A DNA stretch of 42,588 bases, from NCBI GenBank assembly GCA_031262405.1, contig JAISHS010000020.1:1-42588 (forward strand), given 5' to 3'. Shown here in pieces: positions 15,905 through 24,882 of this stretch; position 1 is the stretch's first letter, and each line of letters starts with the position of its first letter. The notes beneath the pieces are model-generated. The model did not search any database. It was given only the letters and a program-made list of their open reading frames with translations, and had not been told where the DNA came from. Position numbers and translations under genes: made by a program. Origin of the DNA: Oscillospiraceae bacterium. Lineage in GTDB: Bacteria > Bacillota > Clostridia > Oscillospirales > Oscillospiraceae.

Positions 15905-18646
15905 TTATTGGGGGACGATGGGGGTCGGCTGTCCGATAGTCGCGTGTTGCATATTAATTTCCGCTCCAGGAGTTCCAAACGCCACGCCATCAATGCCCGT
16001 CGGTGTGTTGTACGTTGTGTTGTTTACACCTTCGGTGTTAACAAACTTTATCTCTATTGTATTGTCAGTTTGGTCTGTCGGATTGAACATCTTCAAGAAA
16101 TCATTGTGCAACGTTACTTTCGCGCCCGGCTTAATGTACAGCGGGAGATCGGTTGTCGCCCCCGACGTGTAATTGCTGTCTGCGCCGCCGCCATATACGG
16201 TATTCACCAGACGAATGAACATCTGGTAAGCGTCCGTAACAACTGCCGAAACCGTATTAAAGCGTGCGCTTATTCCATCCCACGTCGCGTCGGGAGTCGG
16301 CAAAGTGAATCCTGTGTAACCTTGTGCCGTGGTCGCCTCGACCGCACTCATGTTAACCGCCGCTGTCGCGCCGAGAATCACTTTTCCTGTGCTCGCATTC
16401 ACACTCACCCCAGCGTCCTCGCCGAGGACGAGGTTTCCGGCAACGGTAAGCGTTCCATCCACTTCGAGCGTCCCGGTGACTGTCAGCGTCTTGCTTGATG
16501 GAACCTCCAATGTACCGTCAACATCAAGGGTTACATATTGAGGTACGGTAGTTGTCGTTTCGTTAAGCGTGATGTTTGCGCTCGACGGAATGGTAATGGT
16601 CTTCGGGGCAGTTGAGGTTGCGCCCGAATTCGCCAGCGCAAGATTCAATCCGGCGATGGTGTTTGCTGTGAAGTTGCCGCTCAAATCCATCTCCAAATCG
16701 GTTGAGATACCGGTTCCGATTGAAAGGCCGGTCAAGTTAAGACTCCCTGTAACTGCGGTTGTCGAGCCAATCTGCGCCTTCACGGGAAGCGTTTCACCTA
16801 AAGTCCCGTTATCAATCCATGTGCTATCGCCGATTTTCTTCGCGACGTTGATTCCATAGAAACAATAGATAACCTTATTCGCCGTATCAATGTACATACG
16901 CTCCGGTACGTCAGGAGCTTGCTCCCAAGTCTCAACTTGGCTGTTGCCGTCAAAATCAATAAAGAGCTTGACGTTGCCCTTTTCTGGGGCATAATCACCG
17001 GTGTAAGGAATCATGAAGAACATATGAACCGCGCCGTTGACTAAACTTTCAAAACTATATGTATTAGTGCTAGGCACAATCGCGCCGGCTCCGGTAGAGG
17101 GGACGATAGCGTTACCGTCACCGGTAAACACGCCATCAAGTGCTGTACCAATACCGTCCCACGCGCCCGCGATTGTCGGAGCCGCCGTAACAGAAGTGGC
17201 TCTCGGAGAAACGACTGTTACTCCGCCGCCCCCGCCGCCGGTCTCTTCCTTCGGCGTCGTGTCCGTCGTCTCCGGTTCGACAACCGTCACGCCGTCGGAG
17301 TCCTTGACGGGAACCTCGGAGTTATTCTCAACCTCGGTGCCCTCGGTATCGATAACTATGACCTCGGTTACGTCCTCGGTGATCTCAACCTCCTTGACGT
17401 CGCCGTCGCCAAAGATGTCCGCGCCGTTGCCCGCGACTAAAATCTTATCTACGGTACCTCCTACGGAAATGATGGCGTCGGGAGCCTCAATCGCGATTTC
17501 CTTGACCTCCGCGCCGTCAACAACCACGATCGAAGTGTTGTCGGCGGCTTCTCCGATTGCAATCTCGTCAACTATGACGTCCTCATCGATAACAACCATC
17601 GCGTGCGCACCTTCGATATTGACGTTCCCGACCTTGGAGCCCTCCATGATAGTGAGGCTCGAGCCGTCGTCCGTGAGCGTAACCTTGCCCACGTTTCCGG
17701 TGATGACGGCGTCTGTTCCGTCGGTTACGATAATTTCAATGTCCTCACCGTCGCCGCCGTTATTGCTCAGATCAATATGCACGGCAGTGCCGCCCTGCTT
17801 CGCGGTCTCGATTTTGGTAACAACGCTGCCGTTTCTGATAATAATGGAGTTCGGGCCGCCGCCATAGGCGACAAGCGTCCCGCCGATCTTAACGTCGTCC
17901 AGAATAACGTCGCCGTCGCCCACGCCCGGCATGACATAGAGATTGCCCTCAATGTCGCTGCTCCTAATCGTCACGCCCGCGCTGTTGATAACGGCGTTGC
18001 CCTCGGTGTCTGCCCAGATAGTTTTGGGCTCATTGTATAAATCCTCAATAATCTTCCCGAGAATCGTAACCGCCTCGGCGCGCTTAATGCTGGCCTGCGG
18101 CTTAAAGCTGCCGTCGGGATAGCCCGATATGTAGCCCAGATTGCTCATCGCCAAAATCTGCCCATACGCCCAGCTCGCGACATTCGCGGCGTCCGTAAAG
18201 GGAACCGTCCCCGTCGTGTCAGCGGCAATGCCGAAGGCGCGCGCTATAGTAACGAAGGCCTCCTGACGGCTGATGGGGTCTTTAGGACGGAAATACTCGC
18301 CGTCGCCCCTCATAATCCCCGCCGTATACAGCTTGACAATCGCGTCATAGGAAAACGAGTTCGTCGCGGGCACATCCTCAAAGGGAATCGCGCTGCCCAG
18401 CTGATAGAGCGCGACGCGGTTGATGATAACCGCAAACTGCTCGCGTGTGATGGGGTCGTCCGGCCCAAAGGTGCCGTCGCCGTGGCCTTGAATGACTCCG
18501 TAGTCGGTAAACCGCGCGATGTCACCCTCCGCCCAGTAGCCCTCCGAAACGTCCGTGAATTCCGTCGCCGGAGCGGCAAAAGCGCCGGGCGCGGCGAGTG
18601 TCAGTGCCATGCAAACCACAAGCACCGTGCAAAGAATTTTTTTCAT
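15905..18646 (-). CDS. Secreted SLH-domain surface protein with beta-solenoid-like repeats
   Basis: A 913-residue exported protein. A signal peptide (MKKILCTVLVVCMALTLAAP...AFA) is followed by three S-layer homology modules (~residues 29-75, 90-140, 148-203; e.g. GDGTFGPDDPITREQFA), which bind secondary wall polymer. Next comes a long run of short beta-strand repeats rich in V/I/D/G (~215-450), as in right-handed solenoids, then a Gly6 hinge (GGGGGG) and a Ser/Thr-rich C-terminal region with further strand repeats. No catalytic motif is visible, so a structural or adhesive role is inferred. AAAGGAAG lies about eight bases before the ATG. A terminator follows the stop. Confidence 0.88.
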   Translation of the reverse strand: MKKILCTVLVVCMALTLAAPGAFAAPATEFTDVSEGYWAEGDIARFTDYGVIQGHGDGTFGPDDPITREQFAVIINRVALYQLGSAIPFEDVPATNSFSYDAIVKLYTAGIMRGDGEYFRPKDPISRQEAFVTIARAFGIAADTTGTVPFTDAANVASWAYGQILAMSNLGYISGYPDGSFKPQASIKRAEAVTILGKIIEDLYNEPKTIWADTEGNAVINSAGVTIRSSDIEGNLYVMPGVGDGDVILDDVKIGGTLVAYGGGPNSIIIRNGSVVTKIETAKQGGTAVHIDLSNNGGDGEDIEIIVTDGTDAVITGNVGKVTLTDDGSSLTIMEGSKVGNVNIEGAHAMVVIDEDVIVDEIAIGEAADNTSIVVVDGAEVKEIAIEAPDAIISVGGTVDKILVAGNGADIFGDGDVKEVEITEDVTEVIVIDTEGTEVENNSEVPVKDSDGVTVVEPETTDTTPKEETGGGGGGVTVVSPRATSVTAAPTIAGAWDGIGTALDGVFTGDGNAIVPSTGAGAIVPSTNTYSFESLVNGAVHMFFMIPYTGDYAPEKGNVKLFIDFDGNSQVETWEQAPDVPERMYIDTANKVIYCFYGINVAKKIGDSTWIDNGTLGETLPVKAQIGSTTAVTGSLNLTGLSIGTGISTDLEMDLSGNFTANTIAGLNLALANSGATSTAPKTITIPSSANITLNETTTTVPQYVTLDVDGTLEVPSSKTLTVTGTLEVDGTLTVAGNLVLGEDAGVSVNASTGKVILGATAAVNMSAVEATTAQGYTGFTLPTPDATWDGISARFNTVSAVVTDAYQMFIRLVNTVYGGGADSNYTSGATTDLPLYIKPGAKVTLHNDFLKMFNPTDQTDNTIEIKFVNTEGVNNTTYNTPTGIDGVAFGTPGAEINMQHATIGQPTPIVPQ

Positions 18647-18829
18647 GATGTACTTCCTTTCTTAATCTGGCTGACAATATGTATGCGATTGGAAAATGAA
18701 AAACTTCATCCTATCAATGAAATTTATCACAAAAATCCTAATACATATGAACTATTTGTAAACTTTTTAACAATATACAAAAAGTAACAATTTCTAACAA
18801 ATTCTACCCCCTCGCCCCACAAAACCACA

Positions 18830-18864
18830 GGGGATGTTTTGTGTAATGCACACAAAACATCCCC
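18830..18864 (-). terminator. Hairpin terminator beyond the SLH/GH5-like gene
   Basis: A perfect 15-bp stem (18830-18844 with 18850-18864), loop of five, followed on the minus strand by TGTGGTTTTG. The flanking bases CCCTCGCCCCAC resemble those of the terminator at 22334-22378, so the two look related by copying. Confidence 0.65.
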
Positions 18865-18869
18865 CGTCC

Positions 18870-19002
18870 CCCGTCATTCCGGACTCGATCCGGAATCCCC
18901 CGGTGATTCCGTAGCCGTGGGGGATTGCGGGTCGGAGCCCGCAATGACGGTGTTTTTTACGGCTTCCGCCTCTGTCCTCTGTCCTCTGTCTTCTGTCCTC
19001 TG
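18870..19002. repeat. Mosaic repeat: two palindromes plus heptamers abutting a stop codon
   Basis: A first-type palindrome (18870-18901) and a second-type palindrome in reverse orientation (about 18919-18950) are followed by five heptamers GCCTCTG, TCCTCTG x2, TCTTCTG, TCCTCTG (18968-19002). The array ends one base before the TGA (19004-19006) of the downstream-reading SLH gene. The rest of the 18647-19003 gap holds the SLH promoter region and the terminator at 18830. Confidence 0.85.
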
Positions 19003-19003
19003 T

Positions 19004-22000
19004 TCAGCTTACGTCCTGTCCGGCCTGCAACGTCTTCAAGGTCTCGACCTCAATTAAGCCGTTTTTATACGGAACAGGCTTGGCGTTAGCGTATCTACTT
19101 CCTCCGGAAAGGATATTTTCATAATCTCTACTATACCAGCCAAAGCCGTATTCCTTAAACGCAGCTAGGATGTCGCCGTAATATGCGCAAGCTGATTCGA
19201 CTGTCGTACCCAAATAAAAACATGCGTCTTCAAATCTGGCAGCAGAACGAGGCGCAAAATCAGAAAGTGTCTTCGCCCATTCAAAAATCGCTTCTCTATT
19301 CGCTTGATCTCTTATCACATCCGCGGTGTATGTTACATCGGGATTAATCGTGATATTATAGCCGCCATCGCCCCAATATGAGGGAGAGATATTGATGGTA
19401 GAGGTTCCCTTCAAATAGGGTCTGACATGGTCTTCTCCCAATAGACCGGCATCATAATATGATGTATACCACCACCTCTGAACGGTGTATCGCGCCGGCA
19501 AGACCACATCAATCCCGCTCCAAGAAAAACGGTTTCCGGTGTAACGCAGCTCGAGAGAATTGGCGGCATTAGAGAGCGTTACTTGAATTTTTTTGTCGCT
19601 TTGGGCATACGGGTATTGGTAAGATAGTGTGTCTCCGACATTATATCGCTGTGCTGTAAGCGGCTCGCTGTGAATCACTTTGCCGTCTGCAACGATTTCA
19701 AAATTACCCGCTCCTTCAGTTTCCTCAAGATACACATTTATAACCGTTCCTGCGGCAAGCTCTCCTGTAAGCTTCAGCGACTTCCCCCTATTAAGGTATT
19801 TGCTCGGTGAATATGTCGTAACCGGATATTCGGGCTTGAACATGGAATGATTGTTGTTATCAATATGCTCGCCTTCGTTATCTGTCATCTCGGCATAGAC
19901 ATAACAGTTTTCACAGAAGTTAGTAAGCATCAGGATATTGTCGTGCTTACTCTCAAGCGTTCTCTTAATATAAGCGGATTCGTCAAGGATTGTATCGATA
20001 GCATTATTTGCTGTCGGTTCGTAAATCACCAAACGACTAGGCGAATACCCATGGATGGTGCTGATGAGCTGGTCATATACGGCAGCTACGTCTCTGTCGG
20101 TGTAGGGTTTATAGGGTAATCCTGTGCTCAGATCGTAATTAAGTGTTTCCCATAAGGGACTGAAGGTTAGAACGGAGTTTGGGATGTCTTTATATCGCTG
20201 TGCCAGCAATGCCCAGACAGCGTTTGCTTCCTTCTGCCGTTGCGCGTTGGTAAATAAGTCAAATTCCCCGGTTGATGTAAAATTTGCGGAATCATAGAGA
20301 CTCCAACGTCCGGGCATACTGTAAGTTAAGATATTTAGCAACAGATTATATTCAATGGCGTATGCTACAATTTCATCTAGTCTTCGCAGCTTGGCTTCAT
20401 TAACTTCCGTGACACGCGTATCAAACAACGTTTGATAGGTAAGCATAAGCCGAGCGGAGTTGAAGCCCCAGTTAGAAATATTGCGTAAATCTGCTTCTGA
20501 AAAGGCTATATCAGTTGACTGATAATTTTGACCGGATATAAAGCCGGTTAATCTCGGCATGTTTGCTGTTGTGAGCTTCGGCAGCGCATTCGCTCTCTGT
20601 AAAAGCTCATCCGTAATGATTGATTTATCATAAGTTTTGGCACTTGGATCGTTTAGCGATATCCACGAATCGCCGGTGGTACTGACGGCGGTGCTGTCAT
20701 ATACTCTTGCCGCCGCTTTTGCCGCTTCCCTCACAGTTAAGGGCTCGCCCTGCCGCATAGAGGCTTTGCTCTCGTCATATTCAAACACCATAATATTTGA
20801 ATAGGGCGATTTGTGCCAGAAAGACCACAGAAAAGCGGCAGTATAGTAATCGTTCCATTGCGTCCCATCTTCGAGCACAACAGGTCCATTCCATACATTG
20901 GGAAACAGTTGATCCATCTGATATGGAGCTTCATCCCATATATTGAGTGCCTTATTGGCGTCAAATGTGCGGTTGTTTTCGTTATCAGCGTCTAAAGGTA
21001 TCGCCGCATAATACGCCATAACAAACCCCTCTCCGCGCAGCAGGGGCTTATCGTATTGGGTTACATTGGCGTGGAAATATCCTACTTTGTCGGGAGCAAG
21101 CTTTTGAAGCATCGTGGTTAGCATAGCGCGAAACTCACTTGCCTTAATCTGCCTGTCGGGGTTGGCTCTAAGTGCTTCAGTAACCAAGCCGTAGTTAACA
21201 GCGCGGTCATAATCGTCCGGCGCTTCTTCCCCGTATCGTTCGTGAGTCCACATATAACACGAATCCAACACGCTGTCGTGCTCATAGGATATATTCAGCG
21301 TTTGCGCGATTGACCGCATGGAGTAATAGCTCTCATTGCCCACCTTTGCGTAATCCGCAGTCGCAAGCTGCGCGTTGGGCAGTATCGCCAGAACATCATT
21401 CCTGGCGGCGTAATATGTATTGTTAAGTGCATACACCTTGGCTTTGCGCACATTACCGTCCACGACTAACCGCACATCGGTTTTAGAAGTGTTTTCAGGC
21501 AAGGTTATGTAGCCGCCCTGCACCGCTTCCCACGCTTCGATAGTGACGCTTCCTGCCGAGATCAGCGTGTCAATAAGCGTTGTGGTTGAGCCCGCAAGAG
21601 TGCGCGTCAAGGCGGAAAATGACACCGACGCCACGTCGCCGCGATCAAACGCGCTGCCCGCCTTGTATTGTCCGCTTGTTATACCAAGGCTGTCAGTAAG
21701 CGTCCACGCGCTGTCCCACTGAAAGTCCGTGCCGTCCTTGTATCCGAGAGCACGCAACACGAACGTTAGATACTGCGTTGCACTCGAATTACTGGCAGAG
21801 CCAAAATTAGTAGCGCTGACGCCTTGCGTAAGACCATTGTTATAGGCATATCCGACATAAGGCTTCGCCCAATCCGGTACATCGGTAAAGGGGGTTGTCC
21901 AGCTTCCGGTTTGCGCGACGTTCTCTTTGCCTAGCAGTCGGACAAGCATAGTAATAGCCTCGGCACGTGTCGGCGAGCGATCAAGCGAGTACTCAACGGT

Positions 22001-22162
22001 ACCATCAGCTTTTATTCCGGTACCTTGGAAGAGCCCGAGCGTATACAGCTTGTCTGCGGCAGCAATGTCTGCCGCATCTGCCGCAGAGGCCGTAAGGGGC
22101 GCCCCCACAAATAACGACAGTGCCATGCAGAGCACGAGCACCGTGCAGATCGTTCTTTTCAT
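19004..22162 (-). CDS. Secreted SLH protein with GH5-like (cellulase-fold) region
   Basis: A 1052-residue exported protein. A signal peptide is followed by SLH-like modules (~residues 30-180, e.g. SPTRAEAITMLVRLLG, TTPFTDVPDWAKPYVGYAYNNGLTQG). A domain resembling the copper-amine-oxidase N-terminal-like wall module comes next (~235-310; YYAARNDVLA, YYSMRSIAQTLNI). A GH5-like TIM-barrel stretch follows: GFNSARLMLTYQTLFD, LRRLDEIVAYAIEYNLLLN and LTFSPLWETLNYD, the last containing the candidate acid/base Glu. The barrel appears interrupted by a beta-rich insert before the ending GFGWYSRDYENI. The GTG at 22180 is rejected: GGAAAGGAAA lies properly before the ATG at 22162. Base composition is more AT-rich than its neighbours, hinting at transfer. 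Substrate unknown, likely polysaccharide. Confidence 0.8.
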   Translation of the reverse strand: MKRTICTVLVLCMALSLFVGAPLTASAADAADIAAADKLYTLGLFQGTGIKADGTVEYSLDRSPTRAEAITMLVRLLGKENVAQTGSWTTPFTDVPDWAKPYVGYAYNNGLTQGVSATNFGSASNSSATQYLTFVLRALGYKDGTDFQWDSAWTLTDSLGITSGQYKAGSAFDRGDVASVSFSALTRTLAGSTTTLIDTLISAGSVTIEAWEAVQGGYITLPENTSKTDVRLVVDGNVRKAKVYALNNTYYAARNDVLAILPNAQLATADYAKVGNESYYSMRSIAQTLNISYEHDSVLDSCYMWTHERYGEEAPDDYDRAVNYGLVTEALRANPDRQIKASEFRAMLTTMLQKLAPDKVGYFHANVTQYDKPLLRGEGFVMAYYAAIPLDADNENNRTFDANKALNIWDEAPYQMDQLFPNVWNGPVVLEDGTQWNDYYTAAFLWSFWHKSPYSNIMVFEYDESKASMRQGEPLTVREAAKAAARVYDSTAVSTTGDSWISLNDPSAKTYDKSIITDELLQRANALPKLTTANMPRLTGFISGQNYQSTDIAFSEADLRNISNWGFNSARLMLTYQTLFDTRVTEVNEAKLRRLDEIVAYAIEYNLLLNILTYSMPGRWSLYDSANFTSTGEFDLFTNAQRQKEANAVWALLAQRYKDIPNSVLTFSPLWETLNYDLSTGLPYKPYTDRDVAAVYDQLISTIHGYSPSRLVIYEPTANNAIDTILDESAYIKRTLESKHDNILMLTNFCENCYVYAEMTDNEGEHIDNNNHSMFKPEYPVTTYSPSKYLNRGKSLKLTGELAAGTVINVYLEETEGAGNFEIVADGKVIHSEPLTAQRYNVGDTLSYQYPYAQSDKKIQVTLSNAANSLELRYTGNRFSWSGIDVVLPARYTVQRWWYTSYYDAGLLGEDHVRPYLKGTSTINISPSYWGDGGYNITINPDVTYTADVIRDQANREAIFEWAKTLSDFAPRSAARFEDACFYLGTTVESACAYYGDILAAFKEYGFGWYSRDYENILSGGSRYANAKPVPYKNGLIEVETLKTLQAGQDVS

Positions 22163-22192
22163 ATGATATTTCCTTTCCACATTTAGTGACGA

Positions 22193-22210
22193 TTAGCAAT
22201 TGTTTGCTAA
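22193..22210. promoter_or_regulatory. Perfect dyad upstream of the SLH/GH5-like gene
   Basis: TTAGCAA-TTGT-TTGCTAA, a 7-bp perfect inverted repeat about 30 bases before the start codon, in the leader or promoter. It could be an operator or a leader hairpin. No regulator is identified. Confidence 0.4.
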
Positions 22211-22333
22211 AGTTGTTTATTCTTCCCACATATTACATGTTTGGTTAATTTTATCATGAAAAAAACGAAAAATGAACAAGCTGTTAACATTTCGGCATTA
22301 TGCTGAAAATATTTTTTTATGCCCCTCACCCCA

Positions 22334-22378
22334 CCAAAAAAACAGGGGGTCTTTTGTGCTATCCGCACAAAAGCCCCC
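22334..22378 (-). terminator. Intrinsic terminator of prfB
   Basis: On the minus strand a 14-bp stem with one bulge (CTTTTGTGC/GCACAAAAG plus a G5/C5 base) is followed by seven T. It lies about 200 bases past the prfB stop, after the repeat mosaic, so the transcript would carry several palindromes in its 3' end. Confidence 0.85.
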
Positions 22379-22387
22379 CATTTTCAA

Positions 22388-22558
22388 TCTCGTCGCGAAG
22401 CGCAGCCGCCGTCATTCCGCGCGGCGGCGCAGCCGCCGTCATTCCGGACGACCCCCACGTCATTCCGGACGGTCTTTCCGTCATTCCGGACTCGATCCGG
22501 AATCCCCCCGTCACAAAGAGCAACCCTCGGGAGATTGCGGGTCAAGCCCGCAATGACG
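22388..22558. repeat. Mosaic repeat in the prfB 3' region
   Basis: A GTCGCGAAGCG hairpin fragment, then four consecutive starts of GTCATTCCG (about 22410, 22438, 22460, 22480; spacing about 28, 22 and 20), of which only the last is a complete palindrome. A second-type palindrome ATTGCGGG/CCCGCAAT follows (22532-22558). The series looks like truncated copies stacked in tandem. Confidence 0.85.
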
Positions 22559-22571
22559 AAGAAGGGTGCCC

Positions 22572-23678
22572 TTACCCTGCCGCCTTAGCGGCAAGATACG
22601 CATTGATGAAGCCGTCTATCTCCCCGTCCATCACCGCGCCGATATTCCCGCTCTCAAAATTCGTCCTGTGATCCTTCGCCAGCGTATAGGGCATAAACAC
22701 ATAGGAGCGAATCTGACTGCCCCACTCGATTTTCATCTGCACACCCTTTATGTCCTCGACCCTCTCGAGGTGCTCCCGCTCCTTTATCTCCGCGAGCCGC
22801 GCCCTGAGCATCTGCATGGCATATTCGCGGTTCTGGTGCTGACTGCGCTCCGTCTGACAGGACACTACAATCCCGCTCGGGACGTGCGTTATGCGAATGG
22901 CGCTCTCCGTCTTGTTAACGTGCTGCCCGCCCGCCCCCGAGGAGCGATAGGTATCGACCTTCAAATCCTCCGGGCGAATCTCAATATCCCCCTCGTCCGT
23001 TATCTGCGGCATGACCTCCACGGCGGCAAAGCTCGTGTGCCGCCTGCCCGAGGCGTCGAAGGGCGAAATCCTCACCAGCCTGTGAATTCCGTTTTCGCTT
23101 TTGAGGAACCCATAGGCGTTCTCCCCGTCGATGGAAATCGTCGCGCTCTTAAGCCCGGCCTCCTCCCCGTCGAGATAGTCCAGCGTCTTCCACTTAAACC
23201 CGTGCCGCTCCGCCCAGCGCGTATACATTCTAAATAGCATCTGCGCCCAGTCCTGCGCCTCCGTTCCGCCCGCTCCGGCGTGAAATGTCATTATCGCCCC
23301 CGCCCCGTCATACTCTCCCGAGAGCAGGGTGCTCAAACGCGCCGTTTCAAGCTCCCTTTCAAAATCTGAAAAGCCTTCGATAAGCTCGTTCAGCATACTC
23401 TCGTCATTTTCTTCCAACGCCATTTCGCAAATCGTCAGCAAATCCTCATAGGCGCTCTCGAGCCGCCCGAAGAGTGCAACCTTACTCCGCAGCTGCTTAA
23501 TCTGCTTCTGCGTCTTTTGCGAGGCCTGCCTGTCGTCCCAGAAGCCGGGCTGCTGGGTGCTCTCCTCTAGCCTTGTTATCTCGGCTCTGGCGTCGTCCGG
23601 CTTCAGAGCGTCCTTTAGTGTCGCCAGCGTCGGCGCCATCACGTGCAATCGTGTTTTATATTCTTCAAACTCCAGCAT
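22572..23678 (-). CDS. prfB: Peptide chain release factor 2
   Basis: A 368-residue RF2, which reads UGA and UAA and releases the peptide. The GGQ motif is in SSGAGGQHVNKTESAIR and the SPF codon-recognition motif is in RISPFDASGRRHTS, distinguishing RF2 from RF1. AAGGAG precedes the ATG. The reading frame is continuous through codons 20-35 (LKDALKPDD); the CTTTGA programmed frameshift that autoregulates RF2 in many bacteria is missing. A consensus promoter lies directly upstream, divergent from prs. Confidence 0.97.
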   Translation of the reverse strand: MLEFEEYKTRLHVMAPTLATLKDALKPDDARAEITRLEESTQQPGFWDDRQASQKTQKQIKQLRSKVALFGRLESAYEDLLTICEMALEENDESMLNELIEGFSDFERELETARLSTLLSGEYDGAGAIMTFHAGAGGTEAQDWAQMLFRMYTRWAERHGFKWKTLDYLDGEEAGLKSATISIDGENAYGFLKSENGIHRLVRISPFDASGRRHTSFAAVEVMPQITDEGDIEIRPEDLKVDTYRSSGAGGQHVNKTESAIRITHVPSGIVVSCQTERSQHQNREYAMQMLRARLAEIKEREHLERVEDIKGVQMKIEWGSQIRSYVFMPYTLAKDHRTNFESGNIGAVMDGEIDGFINAYLAAKAAG

Positions 23679-23707
23679 AATGTATCTCCTTTTTTCTCGG
23701 CTTTGCC

Positions 23708-23736
23708 ATTATAACCAAAATTGGCTGAATTGTAAA
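23708..23736 (-). promoter_or_regulatory. prfB promoter
   Basis: Minus strand TTTACA (23731-23736), a 17-base spacer and a perfect TATAAT (23708-23713), one mismatch from the sigma-A consensus overall. Confidence 0.8.
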
Positions 23737-23801
23737 TATCAATCTCTATACCCCAAAATTAGAAAAATTCTCGTTTACCACTTTAATTTCCCGCCAACCT
23801 T

Positions 23802-23810
23802 TGGTATACT
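23802..23810 (+). promoter_or_regulatory. Extended -10 promoter of prs and probably the glycogen operon
   Basis: TGG followed by TATACT (23805-23810), an extended -10 element. No good -35 hexamer is seen at the right distance. It is about 44 bases before the prs start and is the only clear plus-strand promoter before the whole prs-pth-glg run. Confidence 0.55.
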
Positions 23811-23853
23811 ATGGGTGAGATAACCACCTAAACGAAGAGAGAGGTACATAAAA

Positions 23854-24813
23854 TTGATAGCTCACGGCAAGAAAATCAAGGTCTTCGCGGGCAACTCCAA
23901 TCCTGAGCTGGCGCAGAAAATTTGCGAAAGGCTCAAGCTGCGTCTGGGCAGCTGCGATTCCTCACAGTTCTCAGACGGCGAGACGTCGGTGAGTATAAAC
24001 GAGCCGGTGCGCGGTCTGGACGTGTTTATGGTTCAGTCCACCTGCTCCCCGGTGAATAACAACCTCATGGAGCTGCTCATCACCATAGACGCCATGCGCA
24101 GAGCCTCCGCCGGGCGTATAACCGCCGTAATCCCCTACTTCGGATACAGCCGTCAGGATCGCAAGGCGCGCAGCCGCGACCCGATTTCGGCAAAGCTCGT
24201 GGCAAACCTCATCGCCAAGGCGGGCGCAGACCGCGTCCTCACAATGGATCTTCACGCCTCTCAGATTCAGGGCTTCTTTGACATCCCCGTCGATAATCTC
24301 CTCGGCGGACATATCTTCGCAAACTACTTCAAAGAAAAATTCGGCGCCGGAAACGAAGATGTAATCGTCGTCTCCCCGGACGTGGGCAGCGTCGCCCGCG
24401 CGAGAAAATTCTCACTCAAGCTCGATACCTCTCTCGCCATAGTGGACAAGCGTAGGGAGAAGGCAAACTCCTGCGAGGTCATGAACATAATCGGCGACGT
24501 TGAGGGCAAAACGGTAATCCTCATCGACGATATGATCGACACCGCCGGAAGCCTCTGCAACGCGGCAACAGCCCTCACAAAGCTGGGCGGCGCGAAGGAG
24601 ATTTACGCCTGCGCAACCCATGGCGTCCTCTCGGGCTCGGCTATAGAGCGCGTTGAAAACAGCTGCATATCAGAGCTTCTCCTGCTGGACACTATCCCCT
24701 ATCCGGGAAAAACCCCCTGCGACAAAATCAAATATCTCTCCGTGGGAAACCTCTTCGCCGAGGCTATCACCCGCATCTATAAAGAGGTCTCTATTTCCTC
24801 CCTGTTTGATTAA
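23854..24813 (+). CDS. prs: Ribose-phosphate pyrophosphokinase
   Basis: A 319-residue PRPP synthetase, making PRPP from ribose-5-phosphate and ATP for nucleotide, His and Trp synthesis. Motifs: FSDGETSVSINEPVRG, the catalytic flexible-loop region IPYFGYSRQDRKARSRDPIS, MDLHASQIQGFFDIPVDNL and the PRPP-binding loop VILIDDMIDTAGSL. Length is standard. The start is TTG (23854-23856) with GAGAGG upstream; no ATG fits the conserved N-terminus (HGKKIKVFAGNSNPELA). It heads a same-strand run leading through pth into the glycogen genes. A short GGCG-GTAA-CGCC hairpin follows the stop but lacks a strong U-run. Confidence 0.97.
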   Translation: MIAHGKKIKVFAGNSNPELAQKICERLKLRLGSCDSSQFSDGETSVSINEPVRGLDVFMVQSTCSPVNNNLMELLITIDAMRRASAGRITAVIPYFGYSRQDRKARSRDPISAKLVANLIAKAGADRVLTMDLHASQIQGFFDIPVDNLLGGHIFANYFKEKFGAGNEDVIVVSPDVGSVARARKFSLKLDTSLAIVDKRREKANSCEVMNIIGDVEGKTVILIDDMIDTAGSLCNAATALTKLGGAKEIYACATHGVLSGSAIERVENSCISELLLLDTIPYPGKTPCDKIKYLSVGNLFAEAITRIYKEVSISSLFD

Positions 24814-24882
24814 GGCGGTAACGCCAAAAATCTAAACTCTCCCCGTGATTCTATCAGTACAAGCACGAAGAAGGACGTTTCC

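Noticed and set aside
17037-17867. Ser/Thr/Pro-rich plus-strand frame opposite the 913-residue SLH gene
   Set aside because: Low-complexity shadow of the repeat-rich SLH gene, whose signal peptide and SLH modules are clear on the other strand.
22408-22560. CRISPR-like spacing of GTCATTCCG repeats
   Set aside because: Repeats are short, truncated and unevenly spaced (about 28, 22, 20), are palindromic mosaic elements found elsewhere, and no cas genes are present.
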